Assembly (NCBI GenBank): GCA_963675135.1
Contig: OY776124.1
Span: 18,722,066-18,786,065, forward strand
Direction: 5' to 3'
Source: Galeopsis tetrahit
Lineage: Eukaryota; Streptophyta; Magnoliopsida; Lamiales; Lamiaceae
Length of the DNA stretch: 64,000 nucleotides
In this document: one piece after another, positions 21,807-31,886 of the stretch
Layout of the letters: every line of letters begins with the position of its first letter
Position numbering within the stretch: the stretch's first letter is position 1
Program-made: the position numbers and the translations under genes
Notes under the pieces: model-generated
The model's input: only the letters and a program-made list of their open reading frames with translations
What the model was told of the DNA's origin: nothing
Databases searched by the model: none

Positions 21807-24800
21807 CTATATACAAACAGAATCCATATCTATCAATCCTAAACTAATGCACAATTCTCTGAATCTCACTTCAGCCAATGGTTTTGTAAAAATGTCAGCT
21901 CTTTGAATATCAGTATGAATCTTTTCCATCCTAATATTCTTCTTTTCAACGTGATCCCTAATAAAATGATGCCTAATGTCAACATGTTTGCATCTAGTAT
22001 GTAGAACAGGATTTTGTGTGATGGCAATGGCACTATTACTGTCACAATATATAGGTACATTAGATTCTACAACATTGTAGTCTCTGAGTTGTTGTATTAG
22101 CCAAAGAAGTTGACTACAACAACTACCTGCAGCCATATATTCTGCTTCAGTAGTAGAAGTTGCCACACTTGTTTGTTTCTTTGAAAACCATGAAATGAGC
22201 TTAGTTCCTAAGAATTGACATGAACCTGAAGTAGATTTTCTATCTATTTTGCAACCTCCAAAGTCCGAGTCTGAATAACCACTTAAAGATATATCATCAT
22301 CTGCAGGATACCATAATCCTCGATTAATGGTCCCCTTTAGATATTTCAATATCCTTTTGGCAGCTTCCAGATGACTTTCCTTGGGGTTTGCTTGAAATCT
22401 TGCACATACTCCAACAGAAAAAGCAATATCAGGTCTGCTGGCAGTTAGATAGAGTAGAGAGCCAATTAAAGCACGATAGTGAGGTTGGTCAGAAGACTTA
22501 CCTCCTTCATCAGGATCCATTCTGTATGTAGGTTGCATGGGCACACCAACTGTCTTACAGGTTTTAATACCAAATTTATCTAGCAAATTTTTAGTGTACT
22601 TTGCTTGATTTATAAAGATACCTTCTGGAGTTTGTTTTACTTGAAGACCAAGAAAATATGTCATTTCTCCCATCATAGACATTTCAAATTTACTTTGCAT
22701 GAGTGTAGAAAAGCTTTCACTCAAGGTTTTGTTGGGTGATCCAAAAATAATATCATTCACATAAATTTGAACAAGTAATATATCATTACCTTCTTGTCTT
22801 CTAAACAAAGTTCTATCAACCTTGCCTTTAGTAAAACCATTTTCAAGTAAGAATAGAAAAAGAGTATCATACCAGGCTCTTGGGGCTTGTTTCAATCCAT
22901 AGAGTGCTTTCTTTAACCTGTATACTTGGTGACTATTCACTTCAAAACCAGGTGGTTGTTCCACATAAACTTCTTCAGCAAGTATACCATTCAAAAATGC
23001 ACTTTTCACATCCATTTGATACACAGTGAATTTCATATGTGCAGCATAAGCAAGGAACAATCTTATAGCTTCTAGTCTAGCTACAGGGGCAAAAGTTTCA
23101 TCATAATCAATACCCTCAGCTTGAGAGTAGCCCTGAGCAACTAATCTAGCTTTTTTTCTTACTACAAGATCATTTTCATCCCTTTTGTTCTTGAAAATCC
23201 ACTTAGTGCCTACAACATTATGATTACTAGGTCTATCAACAAGTTCCCAAACTTCATTTCTAGTGAACTGATTAAGTTCTTCCTGCATGGCTACAATCCA
23301 GTTACTATCACTTAAAGCTTCAATCACAGTTTTAGGCTCAATAGATGATAGAAAACAACACCAGCAAAATAGAGACTTACTAGGTTCTTCTTGGGAATCA
23401 AACAATTGTTTTCTAGTTTTAACACCTTTACTAGAATCACCTAGAATCAGATCAGTAGAATGAGCAGACTTCCATGTCCTTCTATTCTTAACATAAATGC
23501 TATCATCATTTACATCATGTAAATCATCATGCAGATCAGTATTATTTATATCAGCAGATTTGTTCATAGGAGAGCAGTCATTCAATTCTTGTATTTCAGA
23601 AGTTTTAGATGACTCACCTTTGTCTTTTACCTTTTCTTTATCAGAATCTTGATCTAGGACTTTCAGGAAAGGATTATATGCTTGTACAGATTCATATATT
23701 CCTGTATCATCATCTTCATTGTTGATTTGGAGCTGTAATTTGTCAATTTTCTTACTGAGCTGATGATCAGTAGAGTCCTGCACATTCTCATCAAAGACTA
23801 CATGGGGTGTTTCTTCCACACATAGGGTAGAGTAATTAAACACTCTAAATGCTTTGCTTACAGAAGAGTATCCTAAGAATATTCCTTCATCAGCTTTTGC
23901 ATCAAAAGCATTTAATTTACTTTTGCCATTGTTATGTATGAAACACTTACATCCAAAGATATGAAAATAAGAAACTCTTGGTTTTCTGCCTTTCCATACC
24001 TCATAAGGTGTTTTACCATGCACCTTATTAAGAGCACTTTGATTTTGGGAGTGGCAAGCTGTGTTAATAGCTTCTGCCCAAAATTTCTGAGGTGTGTTGA
24101 ATTCAGCAATCATGGCTCTGCAAGCTTCTTTTAGTGTTCTGTTTCTCCTTTCTGCAACACCATTTTGTTGAGGGGTTCTGGCTGCACTTGTCAAATGCTG
24201 TATACCAGACTTAGAACAGTAGTCAGAGATGTAACAGTTAATAAATTCAGTCCCCTTGTCACTCCTAATCTTGACAATGGGATGACCTTTTTCAACCTGC
24301 AACCTCTTCAATAGATCTGGAAGTAGTGTTTGTGTATCACTCTTTTTGTGTAGAAAGACTACCCAAGTAAACTTAGAGTAATCATCTACTACAACTAGAG
24401 TATACCTTCTTCCATTCAATGTAGGAGGGTTGATAGGACCATGGAGATCCATATGCAAGAGTTCTAAAACTTTGCTTGTTGAAAGAGTTGGAATGGACTT
24501 AAATGAAACCTTTACCTGTTTACCTTTTTGACAGGAATCACATACTTGTGATTTGGAATAGATTTCATTAGGAATGCCCTCAACAAGATGTTCTCTAGCA
24601 ATCTTGTTGATTATCTTAAAGTTCAGGTGGCAGAGGCGTTTATGCCAGAGCCAACTGTTTTCTTTAGGACTCTTAGTAATAAGACAGGCATTCTTAGGAC
24701 AACTATTCCAATTCACAATGTATACACTTCCTTGTCTTGTGCCAACAAGTAGAACATTATGAGTCCTTTTATCTATTATTTCACATCTTCTGGTCTTGAA

Positions 24801-25088
24801 CTGAACTTTGTATCCCCTGTCACAGAATTGAGATACAGATAACAAATTATATTTCAAACCTTCAACATAGGAGACATCTTGGATTTCAACATCTCCATTC
24901 TTGATGAATCCAAATCCTTTTGTGATTACTATTGAGCTATCACCAAAGATGACTTTTGGTCCTTCCTTCTCATGATAGTCAGTAAGTAAGGCCTTGGTAC
25001 CAGTCATGTGATGTGAACACCCACTGTCTATGTACCAGGTCTCACCAACTGAACCACCTTTCTTGTATAAGTCCAGTCGATCCTGCAA
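21807..25088 (-). CDS. Pol polyprotein of the outer copia (PR-IN-RT-RH), RT active site changed
   Basis: About 1093 residues without a stop. Domains: protease (WYIDSGCSHHMTG near residue 18), integrase zinc site (HKRLCHLN...CDSCQKGK), integrase core (DDYSKFTWVVFL, TPQQNGVAERRNR), reverse transcriptase (FAPVARLEAIR, MDVKSAFLNG), and RNase H (STTEAEYMA, TKPLAEVRFREL at the end). The usual YVDD box reads YVND here: codon AAT on the minus strand at 22757-22755, where the inner copy has GAT. Losing a metal-binding Asp should abolish polymerisation. There is no ATG at the start; the frame opens just after gag and begins at a TTG in the given frame. It is about 97-98 percent identical to the inner pol. 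Confidence 0.92.
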   Translation of the reverse strand: MQDRLDLYKKGGSVGETWYIDSGCSHHMTGTKALLTDYHEKEGPKVIFGDSSIVITKGFGFIKNGDVEIQDVSYVEGLKYNLLSVSQFCDRGYKVQFKTRRCEIIDKRTHNVLLVGTRQGSVYIVNWNSCPKNACLITKSPKENSWLWHKRLCHLNFKIINKIAREHLVEGIPNEIYSKSQVCDSCQKGKQVKVSFKSIPTLSTSKVLELLHMDLHGPINPPTLNGRRYTLVVVDDYSKFTWVVFLHKKSDTQTLLPDLLKRLQVEKGHPIVKIRSDKGTEFINCYISDYCSKSGIQHLTSAARTPQQNGVAERRNRTLKEACRAMIAEFNTPQKFWAEAINTACHSQNQSALNKVHGKTPYEVWKGRKPRVSYFHIFGCKCFIHNNGKSKLNAFDAKADEGIFLGYSSVSKAFRVFNYSTLCVEETPHVVFDENVQDSTDHQLSKKIDKLQLQINNEDDDTGIYESVQAYNPFLKVLDQDSDKEKVKDKGESSKTSEIQELNDCSPMNKSADINNTDLHDDLHDVNDDSIYVKNRRTWKSAHSTDLILGDSSKGVKTRKQLFDSQEEPSKSLFCWCCFLSSIEPKTVIEALSDSNWIVAMQEELNQFTRNEVWELVDRPSNHNVVGTKWIFKNKRDENDLVVRKKARLVAQGYSQAEGIDYDETFAPVARLEAIRLFLAYAAHMKFTVYQMDVKSAFLNGILAEEVYVEQPPGFEVNSHQVYRLKKALYGLKQAPRAWYDTLFLFLLENGFTKGKVDRTLFRRQEGNDILLVQIYVNDIIFGSPNKTLSESFSTLMQSKFEMSMMGEMTYFLGLQVKQTPEGIFINQAKYTKNLLDKFGIKTCKTVGVPMQPTYRMDPDEGGKSSDQPHYRALIGSLLYLTASRPDIAFSVGVCARFQANPKESHLEAAKRILKYLKGTINRGLWYPADDDISLSGYSDSDFGGCKIDRKSTSGSCQFLGTKLISWFSKKQTSVATSTTEAEYMAAGSCCSQLLWLIQQLRDYNVVESNVPIYCDSNSAIAITQNPVLHTRCKHVDIRHHFIRDHVEKKNIRMEKIHTDIQRADIFTKPLAEVRFRELCISLGLIDMDSVCI

Positions 25089-25120
25089 GGTAGTGATCTT
25101 AATAACTTAGGTACCCTAGT

Positions 25121-27433
25121 TTATTGGGGTCCTTGGGGGTTAGTAGTGAGAGGTACCCAAATGAACATTGAGGATTTGAATAAATGGGACCTCTTCAGTT
25201 TCCTTCCAAATTTATCACAAAACAGTACTTTATTAACCAGTTCAGAATTATCAGCAGACTTAGGATCTATTTTTCTGAGATAGCCTTTCCTTGGTTCTAT
25301 CCCTTTTTCAGTAAGATCAGTATGTTTGTAATAGTTTGAATATGGTCTAAAAGCATGTGGACCATACGGCTTATAGATGCGTTTTGGTCTTGCCTCACCA
25401 ATGATATTATAGGATAAAGGAGGAGGATAAAGAACAGGTTTGTTATGATAATGAGGCACAAATCTCCTAGGTTTAGTTGAATACAGCTGAGACTGCCTTA
25501 TGAAAGGAGGTCTAGGCTGTTCCCAACTTGCATGTGTTTGTCTTGACCTACTGTTCTGAGTTTGTTTCTTCTGATTCCAGGACTGATCTGATCTGGTCAG
25601 AGGAGTATAACTCTTCTGGTATGGTCTTGACTGTACTGGTCTTAATACATTCTTCATTTTACCAACCTTGGTAGTAGGAGGGATGTATTTAGACTGTACC
25701 TTGAGTTTTGGATCATCATCATAAGTCATAGATTCTTTTCCTTTATATAGTTGCAAAGAACTTGAACTAGCTCCATTAGTGTTCTTAAATTCTAAAGTAG
25801 ATGAACTAGGCAGATCAGTACCTATTCCACTTTTATCATTTGGAGCTCTATATCTGTCTGAGATAGTTTGATTAATTCTAGTAGAGTTAATCATCCCAGA
25901 TAGCTTTCGATCTAGGCTCACTACTTCAGATTCTAAGAATCTATTGCGCTCTTCAAGTTTTTCACACTTAATCTTTAAATCATTGAATTCATTAGTCTCT
26001 TTGGCTTGAGTTTTAAGCATACCCTGATATAGTTTGTCAATGGATGCATACTTTTCTTGGAGTTGAGACAACTCTTCTGATAGCCTTGCATTTATGACAG
26101 CTATATTAGGATCTACTTTTGACTGAGCTTCTTTTAGATTAATGATTTCTTGCTTTAAAGTTATGTTCTCATCACTAATTTCAATGAATGCTTTGTTAGC
26201 TTGTAGAAGGTCTTCTTCAGTCACTCCTTGGGAATGATGAAGACTACTTCCTACACTGCTAACAGCAACATCACTTTCATCAGTGTCAGAATTGTTGCAA
26301 GATTGAAAAGAGTTAGCAGATGATACCTCATCATTTATTTTGGCCATCATTACCAGTCCATCATCTGCTATGAAGGCTTCATCTTCATTGCTAGAGGGGT
26401 AGTCATATGAAGACGATGGCAACTCTTCTGATTCCGAATCAGAATCATTGTAAGCCATCATTGCCTTCTTACCCTTGGCATATTTTCGATCTCTTCTGGC
26501 TTTCCTTTCTTCTCGATCTTCAGAACTCAGATCAGGACATTCATAAGCATAATGACCTGGCTTATCACAATTATAGCACACAGGATTGTTAGAAGTTCTT
26601 TTAGGAGGAGAATGTTTTCTGTTCCTGTCATGCTTGTCAATTGAGTTCCTGTCTTTCTTATCAGAATACTTTCTATCCCTCTTATCAGATGAGTTCCTAT
26701 CTCTCCTGTTCTCATTAGAGATCTCATCCCTTCTTTCAGAAGAATTTTGATCCCTTCTGTTCACAGAAGAGTCCCTGTTACTAGAACCCTTAGTTTCCTT
26801 ATAGAATCTCTTGTATCTACCATACCTCTTATTCAGTTTATCAAATCTTTTGATCATAAGGCTCATCTGATCTTTCAGACTAAGATCAGAACTATCTAGT
26901 TCATCTTTTATGCTTGAGGCCTTAGACTTAGATGATCTAGACCCCTTAGAGGTAGAGGCTTTAAAAGCTATGTCCTTAGAGGCATCCTTATCCTTATGAA
27001 TTTCAGTAATAGGATCTTCTTCATCTAACTCGAACTCATGTGCCTTAAGTGTTTGGAACATAGTTTCTGCTGGCCAAGAATCAATGTCTTGTGTGGTTTT
27101 AATGATCATCTTGACCATTTTCCACCTTTCATCCAAAGCTTTCAAGATTCTCAAGTTAACTTCTCGGTCAGTATAAGTCTTGCCTAACACATCAAGATCA
27201 TTCATGATTTTGGTAAATCGAGTATCCAATTCATCAATTGATTCTCCTGGCTTCATCTTAAATGATTCAAACTTTTGGACATCTGTGGATAACTTGCTTT
27301 CTTTGATCAGTGTAGTACCTTCACAAAGAATAGCCAATTTGTCCCACATTTGTTTTGCACTCTTACATTTTAACACTTTACCAAGATACTCATTTGGCAA
27401 GGTGTGTAAAATATAGTTCTTGGCAAGACTGTC
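25121..27433 (-). pseudogene. Gag of the outer copia, C-terminal part (split by the inner element)
   Basis: Continues the gag whose first 83 codons are at 41776-41529. It contains the UBN2-type gag domain (LPNEYLGKVLKCKSAKQMWD ... DIDSWPAETMF), a Ser/Asp/Arg-rich stretch, a CCHC zinc knuckle (CYNCDKPGHYAYEC), a coiled-coil segment and a basic C-terminus ending NPQGPQ before TAA at 25123-25121. The inner copia entered between the codons for ...NNLDS and LAKNY..., so the protein cannot be made. Confidence 0.9.
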
Positions 27434-29153
27434 TGTTGGGATATGAATCCTATAAACAATGTTCTAGTTGATGAAAGTATGTTTTGATGGCCAAAAGCAA
27501 CTTAAAGTTAGTGATATATGTGGTTCTAAGTCATCTTAACTAAGTCATCTGAATATAAGCTTACTAATCTGATGAGAAACTTAAGATTGAGTTTACTGAT
27601 CTTAATGTTAACTGAAGTAAGTTTACTGATCTTATTGAGTAATATCAAAGTTAAAATTACTGATCTTAACTGAGTTATGTGAAATAAGATTACTGATCTT
27701 AGTGTGGAAACTGAGAATATTTTTAGTGATCTTATATGAAATATTTGAAACTGAGTTACTGATCTGAGTTACTAATCTGAGTTACTGATCTGATGTACTT
27801 ACTGATCTGATGTGATTACTGATCTTATATGTAAGTTACTGATCTTAAATGTTTACTGATCTTAGATATTTACTGATCTTATATGGAAGTTATTGAACTT
27901 ACATGAGTTACTGATCTTATGAGTTACTGATCTTATTATTTACTAACCTGATATATGAACTGATAGGAACTAAGCTGATATTTTGTATTGTATAGACAGC
28001 TTATAGTGTAGGACTTAGAAATACTCATCTGTATATAGTTCAGTTGATGTATAGATAGGTTTTATATATGTAAAGTTGTATTCTATTGTATTCAGCATTG
28101 AAAAGTTCAGAACAGTAAAATCAGAACACTAGATTAGAACTAGATTAGATGAAGATCAGAAGACTAAAGAAGACTCAGAGGACTACTTCAGACTAAGAAG
28201 ACTTCAAGAAGAGTTGAAGATAAGCTGAGAAGCAATCTGGAGAAGTTTAGAACAGTTTTTGGTTACTGTGCTGATTGAATCAGAAGAGTAAAAATCAGCA
28301 GAGTAAAATCCGAAGAGTAAAAATCAGAACAGTAAGTTACTGTGCTGATGTGTTGAAATTAAAGAATAAGTTTGGAAAGCTTATTTAAAGTGTAACTGAA
28401 GATATATTGAAGAGATGCTGACTTAAAAGGAAGTTACAAAGTCGGTTACAAGAAGAAGTTACAAAAACAGTTTTAGAGTTAGTTGAGAGTTGGTTCACAA
28501 ACTGCTAACTGTCATACTAAGTTCTATAAATACTGTATGATCTCCTACTGCTAAAGACTACTGAAGCAATTACTGATCTTAGAGAAATCAAGAGCAAGTC
28601 TACAAGCAAGAACTCACAGAGTTGAAGGAGATTAAAGAAGAAGAAGAGCCACTGAATTGAAGAGAAGAATCAAAGGCTATTCAAAGAGAAGTTTTACTTT
28701 TCAAGTTTAAGTTTGTATTTTGTAAAACAAGTGTGCTAGTTACTTGTAGAATTACTAGTAGATCGAAGATATACCTGGAGGTATAATCGAAAAGATCAAA
28801 GTCTTAATCTTGGGACTTTAAGCCACAAGAAGCTCAAGAAGAGTAATAAAACTTCACAACTGGAGTTGTGAGAGTGGATGTAGACATTTGTCGAACCACT
28901 ATAAAATTCTGTGTTCTTTACTTTACTGTTTAATATCTGTTTGATATCTGTTTAACTAAGAACAGTAGAATTAACAAAGATAAAGATCTATAGAAGAGTT
29001 GAGTATAAATCTGTTTGGGCTCATTAGTAATCTGATTATTCCGCATTGTGTATTCTGATATATTGAAAGATTTTTGAAAAGTCTATTCACCCCTCCCCTC
29101 TAGACATTTTCACTAGCTTACTCAATATTATTAACTCAACTTTGGGACCAACA
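27434..29153 (+). repeat. 5' LTR of the inner copia (1720 bp)
   Basis: Starts TGTTGGGATATG and ends GGGACCAACA. A U3 tract at 27590-27960 carries at least a dozen TTACTGATCT words. TATAAATA at 28525. The U5 end resembles the outer-family LTR at roughly 90 percent, whereas U3 is more diverged. Confidence 0.95.
28525..28532 (+). promoter_or_regulatory. TATA box of the inner copia 5' LTR
   Basis: TATAAATA preceded by gttc. The same site occurs at 40900 in the 3' LTR, and inverted at 16455 and 42602 in the outer LTRs. This is the probable Pol II start for the genomic RNA. Confidence 0.65.
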
Positions 29154-29155
29154 AG

Positions 29156-29166
29156 TGGTATCAGAG
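29156..29166 (+). other. Primer binding site of the inner copia
   Basis: TGGTATCAGAG two bases after the LTR, complementary to the 3' end of plant initiator methionine tRNA, as in most Ty1/copia elements. Confidence 0.85.
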
Positions 29167-29316
29167 TAGTAGTTCTTTGGACTGCTGTTTCTTGATAAAC
29201 CTTGTAAATGTTGAAGGTTATCTTTACTGATCTTACTGTTAATTCTTGATACTTGTTACTATCTGAATACTTGAAATCTATCTGCTATACTACTGATCCT
29301 ATTTGTATAAACAGAC

Positions 29317-31872
29317 ATGGATGACACTAATGTGAACAAGCTGCCTAAGTTCAAGATTGCAGATTATGACTACTGGAAGCTTAGGATGGAGGCCATCTTT
29401 AGCTCAACCCATGATCTTATGGTGTCTGTGGTGACTGAAGGACCAATTGTCATCATGGTGGAAAACACTGCTGTTCTGGATCCATCTAAACCAGTTGGAG
29501 CACTGGTCCCCAAACCCAGGTCAGAACTGACTTCAGAAGAAATGAAGCAAAACAATTTAGATAGTCTTGCCAAGAACTACATTTTACATACCCTACCAAA
29601 TGAGTATCTTGGTAAAGTATTAAAATGTAAGACTGCAAAACAGATGTGGGACAAACTGGCTATTCTTTGTGAAGGTACTACTCTGATCAAAGAAAGCAAG
29701 TTATCCACTGCTGTCCAAAGGTTTGAATCATTTAAGATGAAGCCAGGAGAATCAATTGATGAATTGGATACTCGATTTACCAAAATTATGAATGATCTTG
29801 ATGTATTAGGAAAGACTTATACTGACAGAGAAGTTAATTTGAGAATCTTGAAAGCCTTGGATGAAAGGTGGAAAATGGTCAAGATGATCATTAAAACTAC
29901 ACAAGACATTGATTCTTGGCCAGCAGAAACTATGTTCCAAACACTTAAGGCACATGAGTTTGAGTTAGATGAAGAAGATCCTATTTCTGTGATCCATAAG
30001 GATAAGGATGTCTCTAAGGACATGGCTTTCAAAGCCTCTACTTCAAAGGGGTCTAGATCATCTAAAACAAAGGCTTCAAGCATAAAAGATGAACTAGATG
30101 GTTCTGATCTAAGTCTAAAAGATCAGATGAGCCTTATGATCAAAAGATTTGATAAACTGAACAAGAGATATGGCAGGTACAAAAGATTCTACAAGGAATC
30201 TAAGGGTTCTAATAACAGGGACTCTTCTGTGAACAGAAGGGATCAAAACTCTTCTGAAAGAAGGGATGAGATCTCTAATGAAAACAGGAGAGACAGGAAC
30301 TCATCTGAAAAGAGAGACAGAAAGTATTCTGATAAGAAAGACAGGAACTCAACTAACAAGCATGACAGGAACAGAAAGCATTCTCCTTCTAAAAGAACTT
30401 CTAACAATCCTGTTTGCTATAATTGTGATAAGCCAGGTCATTATGCATATGAATGTCCTGATCTGAGTTCTGAAGATCGAGAAGAAAGGAAAGCCAGAAG
30501 AGATCGAAAATATGCTAAGGGTAAGAAGGCAATGATGGCTTACAATGACTCTGATTCGGAATCAGAAGAGTTACCATCAACTTCATCTGACTACCCCTCT
30601 AGCAATGAAGATGAAGCCTTCATAGCAGATGATGGACTGGCAATGATGGCCAAAATAAATGATGAGGTATCATCTGTAAACTCATTTCAATCTTGTGACA
30701 ATTCTGACACTGATAAAAGTGATGCTGTTGTTAGCAGTGTAGGAAGTAGTCTTCATCATTCCCAAGGAGTGACTGAAGAAGACCTTCTACAAGCTAACAA
30801 AGCATTCATGGAAATTAGTGATGAGAATATATCTTTAAAGCAAGAAATCATTAAGCTGAAAGAAGCTCAGTTACAAGTGGATCCTAATATAGTTGTCATA
30901 AATGCAAGACTATCAGAAGAGTTGTCTCAACTCCAAGAAAAGTATGCATCCATTGACAATCTATATCAGGGTATGCTTAAAACTCAAGCCAAAGAGACTA
31001 ATGAATTCAATGACTTAAAGATTAAATGTGAAAAACTTGAAGAGCGCAATAGATTCTTAGAATCTGAAGTAGTGAGCCTAGATCGAAAGCTATCTGGGAT
31101 GATTAACTCTACTAAGATTAATCAAACAATCTCAGACAGATATAGAGCTCCAACTGATAAAAGAGGAATAGGTACTGATCTGCCTAGTCCACCCACTTCA
31201 GAATTTAAGAACACTAATGGAGCTAGTACAAGTTCTTTGCAACTAGATAAAGGGAAAGAACCTATGACTTATGATGATGATCCAAAACTCAAAGTACAGT
31301 CTAAATACATCCCTCCTACTACCAAGAATGGTAAAATGAAGAATGTATTAAGACCAGTACAATCAAGACCATACCAGAAGAGTTATACTCCTCTGACCAG
31401 ATCAGATCAGTCCTGGTATCAGAAGAGACAAACTCAGAACAGTAGGTCAAGACAAGCACAGGCAAGTTGGGAACAGCCTAGACCTCCTTTCATAAGGCAG
31501 TCTCAGCTGTATTCAACTAAACCTAGGAGATTTGTGCCCCATTATCATAACAAACCTGTTCTTTATCCTCCACCTTTATCTTATAATATCATTGGTGAGG
31601 AAAGACCTAAGCAAATCTATAAGCCTTATGGTCCACATGCTTTTAGACCATATTCAAACTATCACAGGCCTACTGATCTTACTGAAAAAGGGATAGAACC
31701 AAGGAAAGGCTATCTCAGAAAAATAGATCCTAAGTCTGCTGATAATTCTGAATTGGTTAATAAAGTACTGTTTTGTGATAAATTTGGAAGAAAATTGAAG
31801 AGGTCCCACTTATTCAAATCTTCAATGTTCATTTGGGTACCTCTTGCTACTAACCCCCAAGGACCCCAATAA
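29317..31872 (+). CDS. gag: Gag polyprotein of the inner copia
   Basis: 851 residues, starting at the first ATG after the PBS leader. Forms the virus-like particle and binds element RNA in the cytoplasm. The N-terminus (KFKIADYDYWKLRMEAIF) is the usual copia gag start. The UBN2-type domain covers about residues 90-215 (LPNEYLGKVLKCKTAKQMWD onward). A Ser/Arg/Asp-rich repetitive stretch follows (RRDQNSSERRDE type, about 300-360). The CCHC knuckle CYNCDKPGHYAYEC is at about 367-380, then a predicted coiled coil (about 490-590) and a basic C-terminal region. TAA at 31870-31872. The protein is longer than typical copia gag, as in SIRE-type elements. Intact. Confidence 0.92.
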   Translation: MDDTNVNKLPKFKIADYDYWKLRMEAIFSSTHDLMVSVVTEGPIVIMVENTAVLDPSKPVGALVPKPRSELTSEEMKQNNLDSLAKNYILHTLPNEYLGKVLKCKTAKQMWDKLAILCEGTTLIKESKLSTAVQRFESFKMKPGESIDELDTRFTKIMNDLDVLGKTYTDREVNLRILKALDERWKMVKMIIKTTQDIDSWPAETMFQTLKAHEFELDEEDPISVIHKDKDVSKDMAFKASTSKGSRSSKTKASSIKDELDGSDLSLKDQMSLMIKRFDKLNKRYGRYKRFYKESKGSNNRDSSVNRRDQNSSERRDEISNENRRDRNSSEKRDRKYSDKKDRNSTNKHDRNRKHSPSKRTSNNPVCYNCDKPGHYAYECPDLSSEDREERKARRDRKYAKGKKAMMAYNDSDSESEELPSTSSDYPSSNEDEAFIADDGLAMMAKINDEVSSVNSFQSCDNSDTDKSDAVVSSVGSSLHHSQGVTEEDLLQANKAFMEISDENISLKQEIIKLKEAQLQVDPNIVVINARLSEELSQLQEKYASIDNLYQGMLKTQAKETNEFNDLKIKCEKLEERNRFLESEVVSLDRKLSGMINSTKINQTISDRYRAPTDKRGIGTDLPSPPTSEFKNTNGASTSSLQLDKGKEPMTYDDDPKLKVQSKYIPPTTKNGKMKNVLRPVQSRPYQKSYTPLTRSDQSWYQKRQTQNSRSRQAQASWEQPRPPFIRQSQLYSTKPRRFVPHYHNKPVLYPPPLSYNIIGEERPKQIYKPYGPHAFRPYSNYHRPTDLTEKGIEPRKGYLRKIDPKSADNSELVNKVLFCDKFGRKLKRSHLFKSSMFIWVPLATNPQGPQ

Positions 31873-31886
31873 ACTAGGGTACCTAA

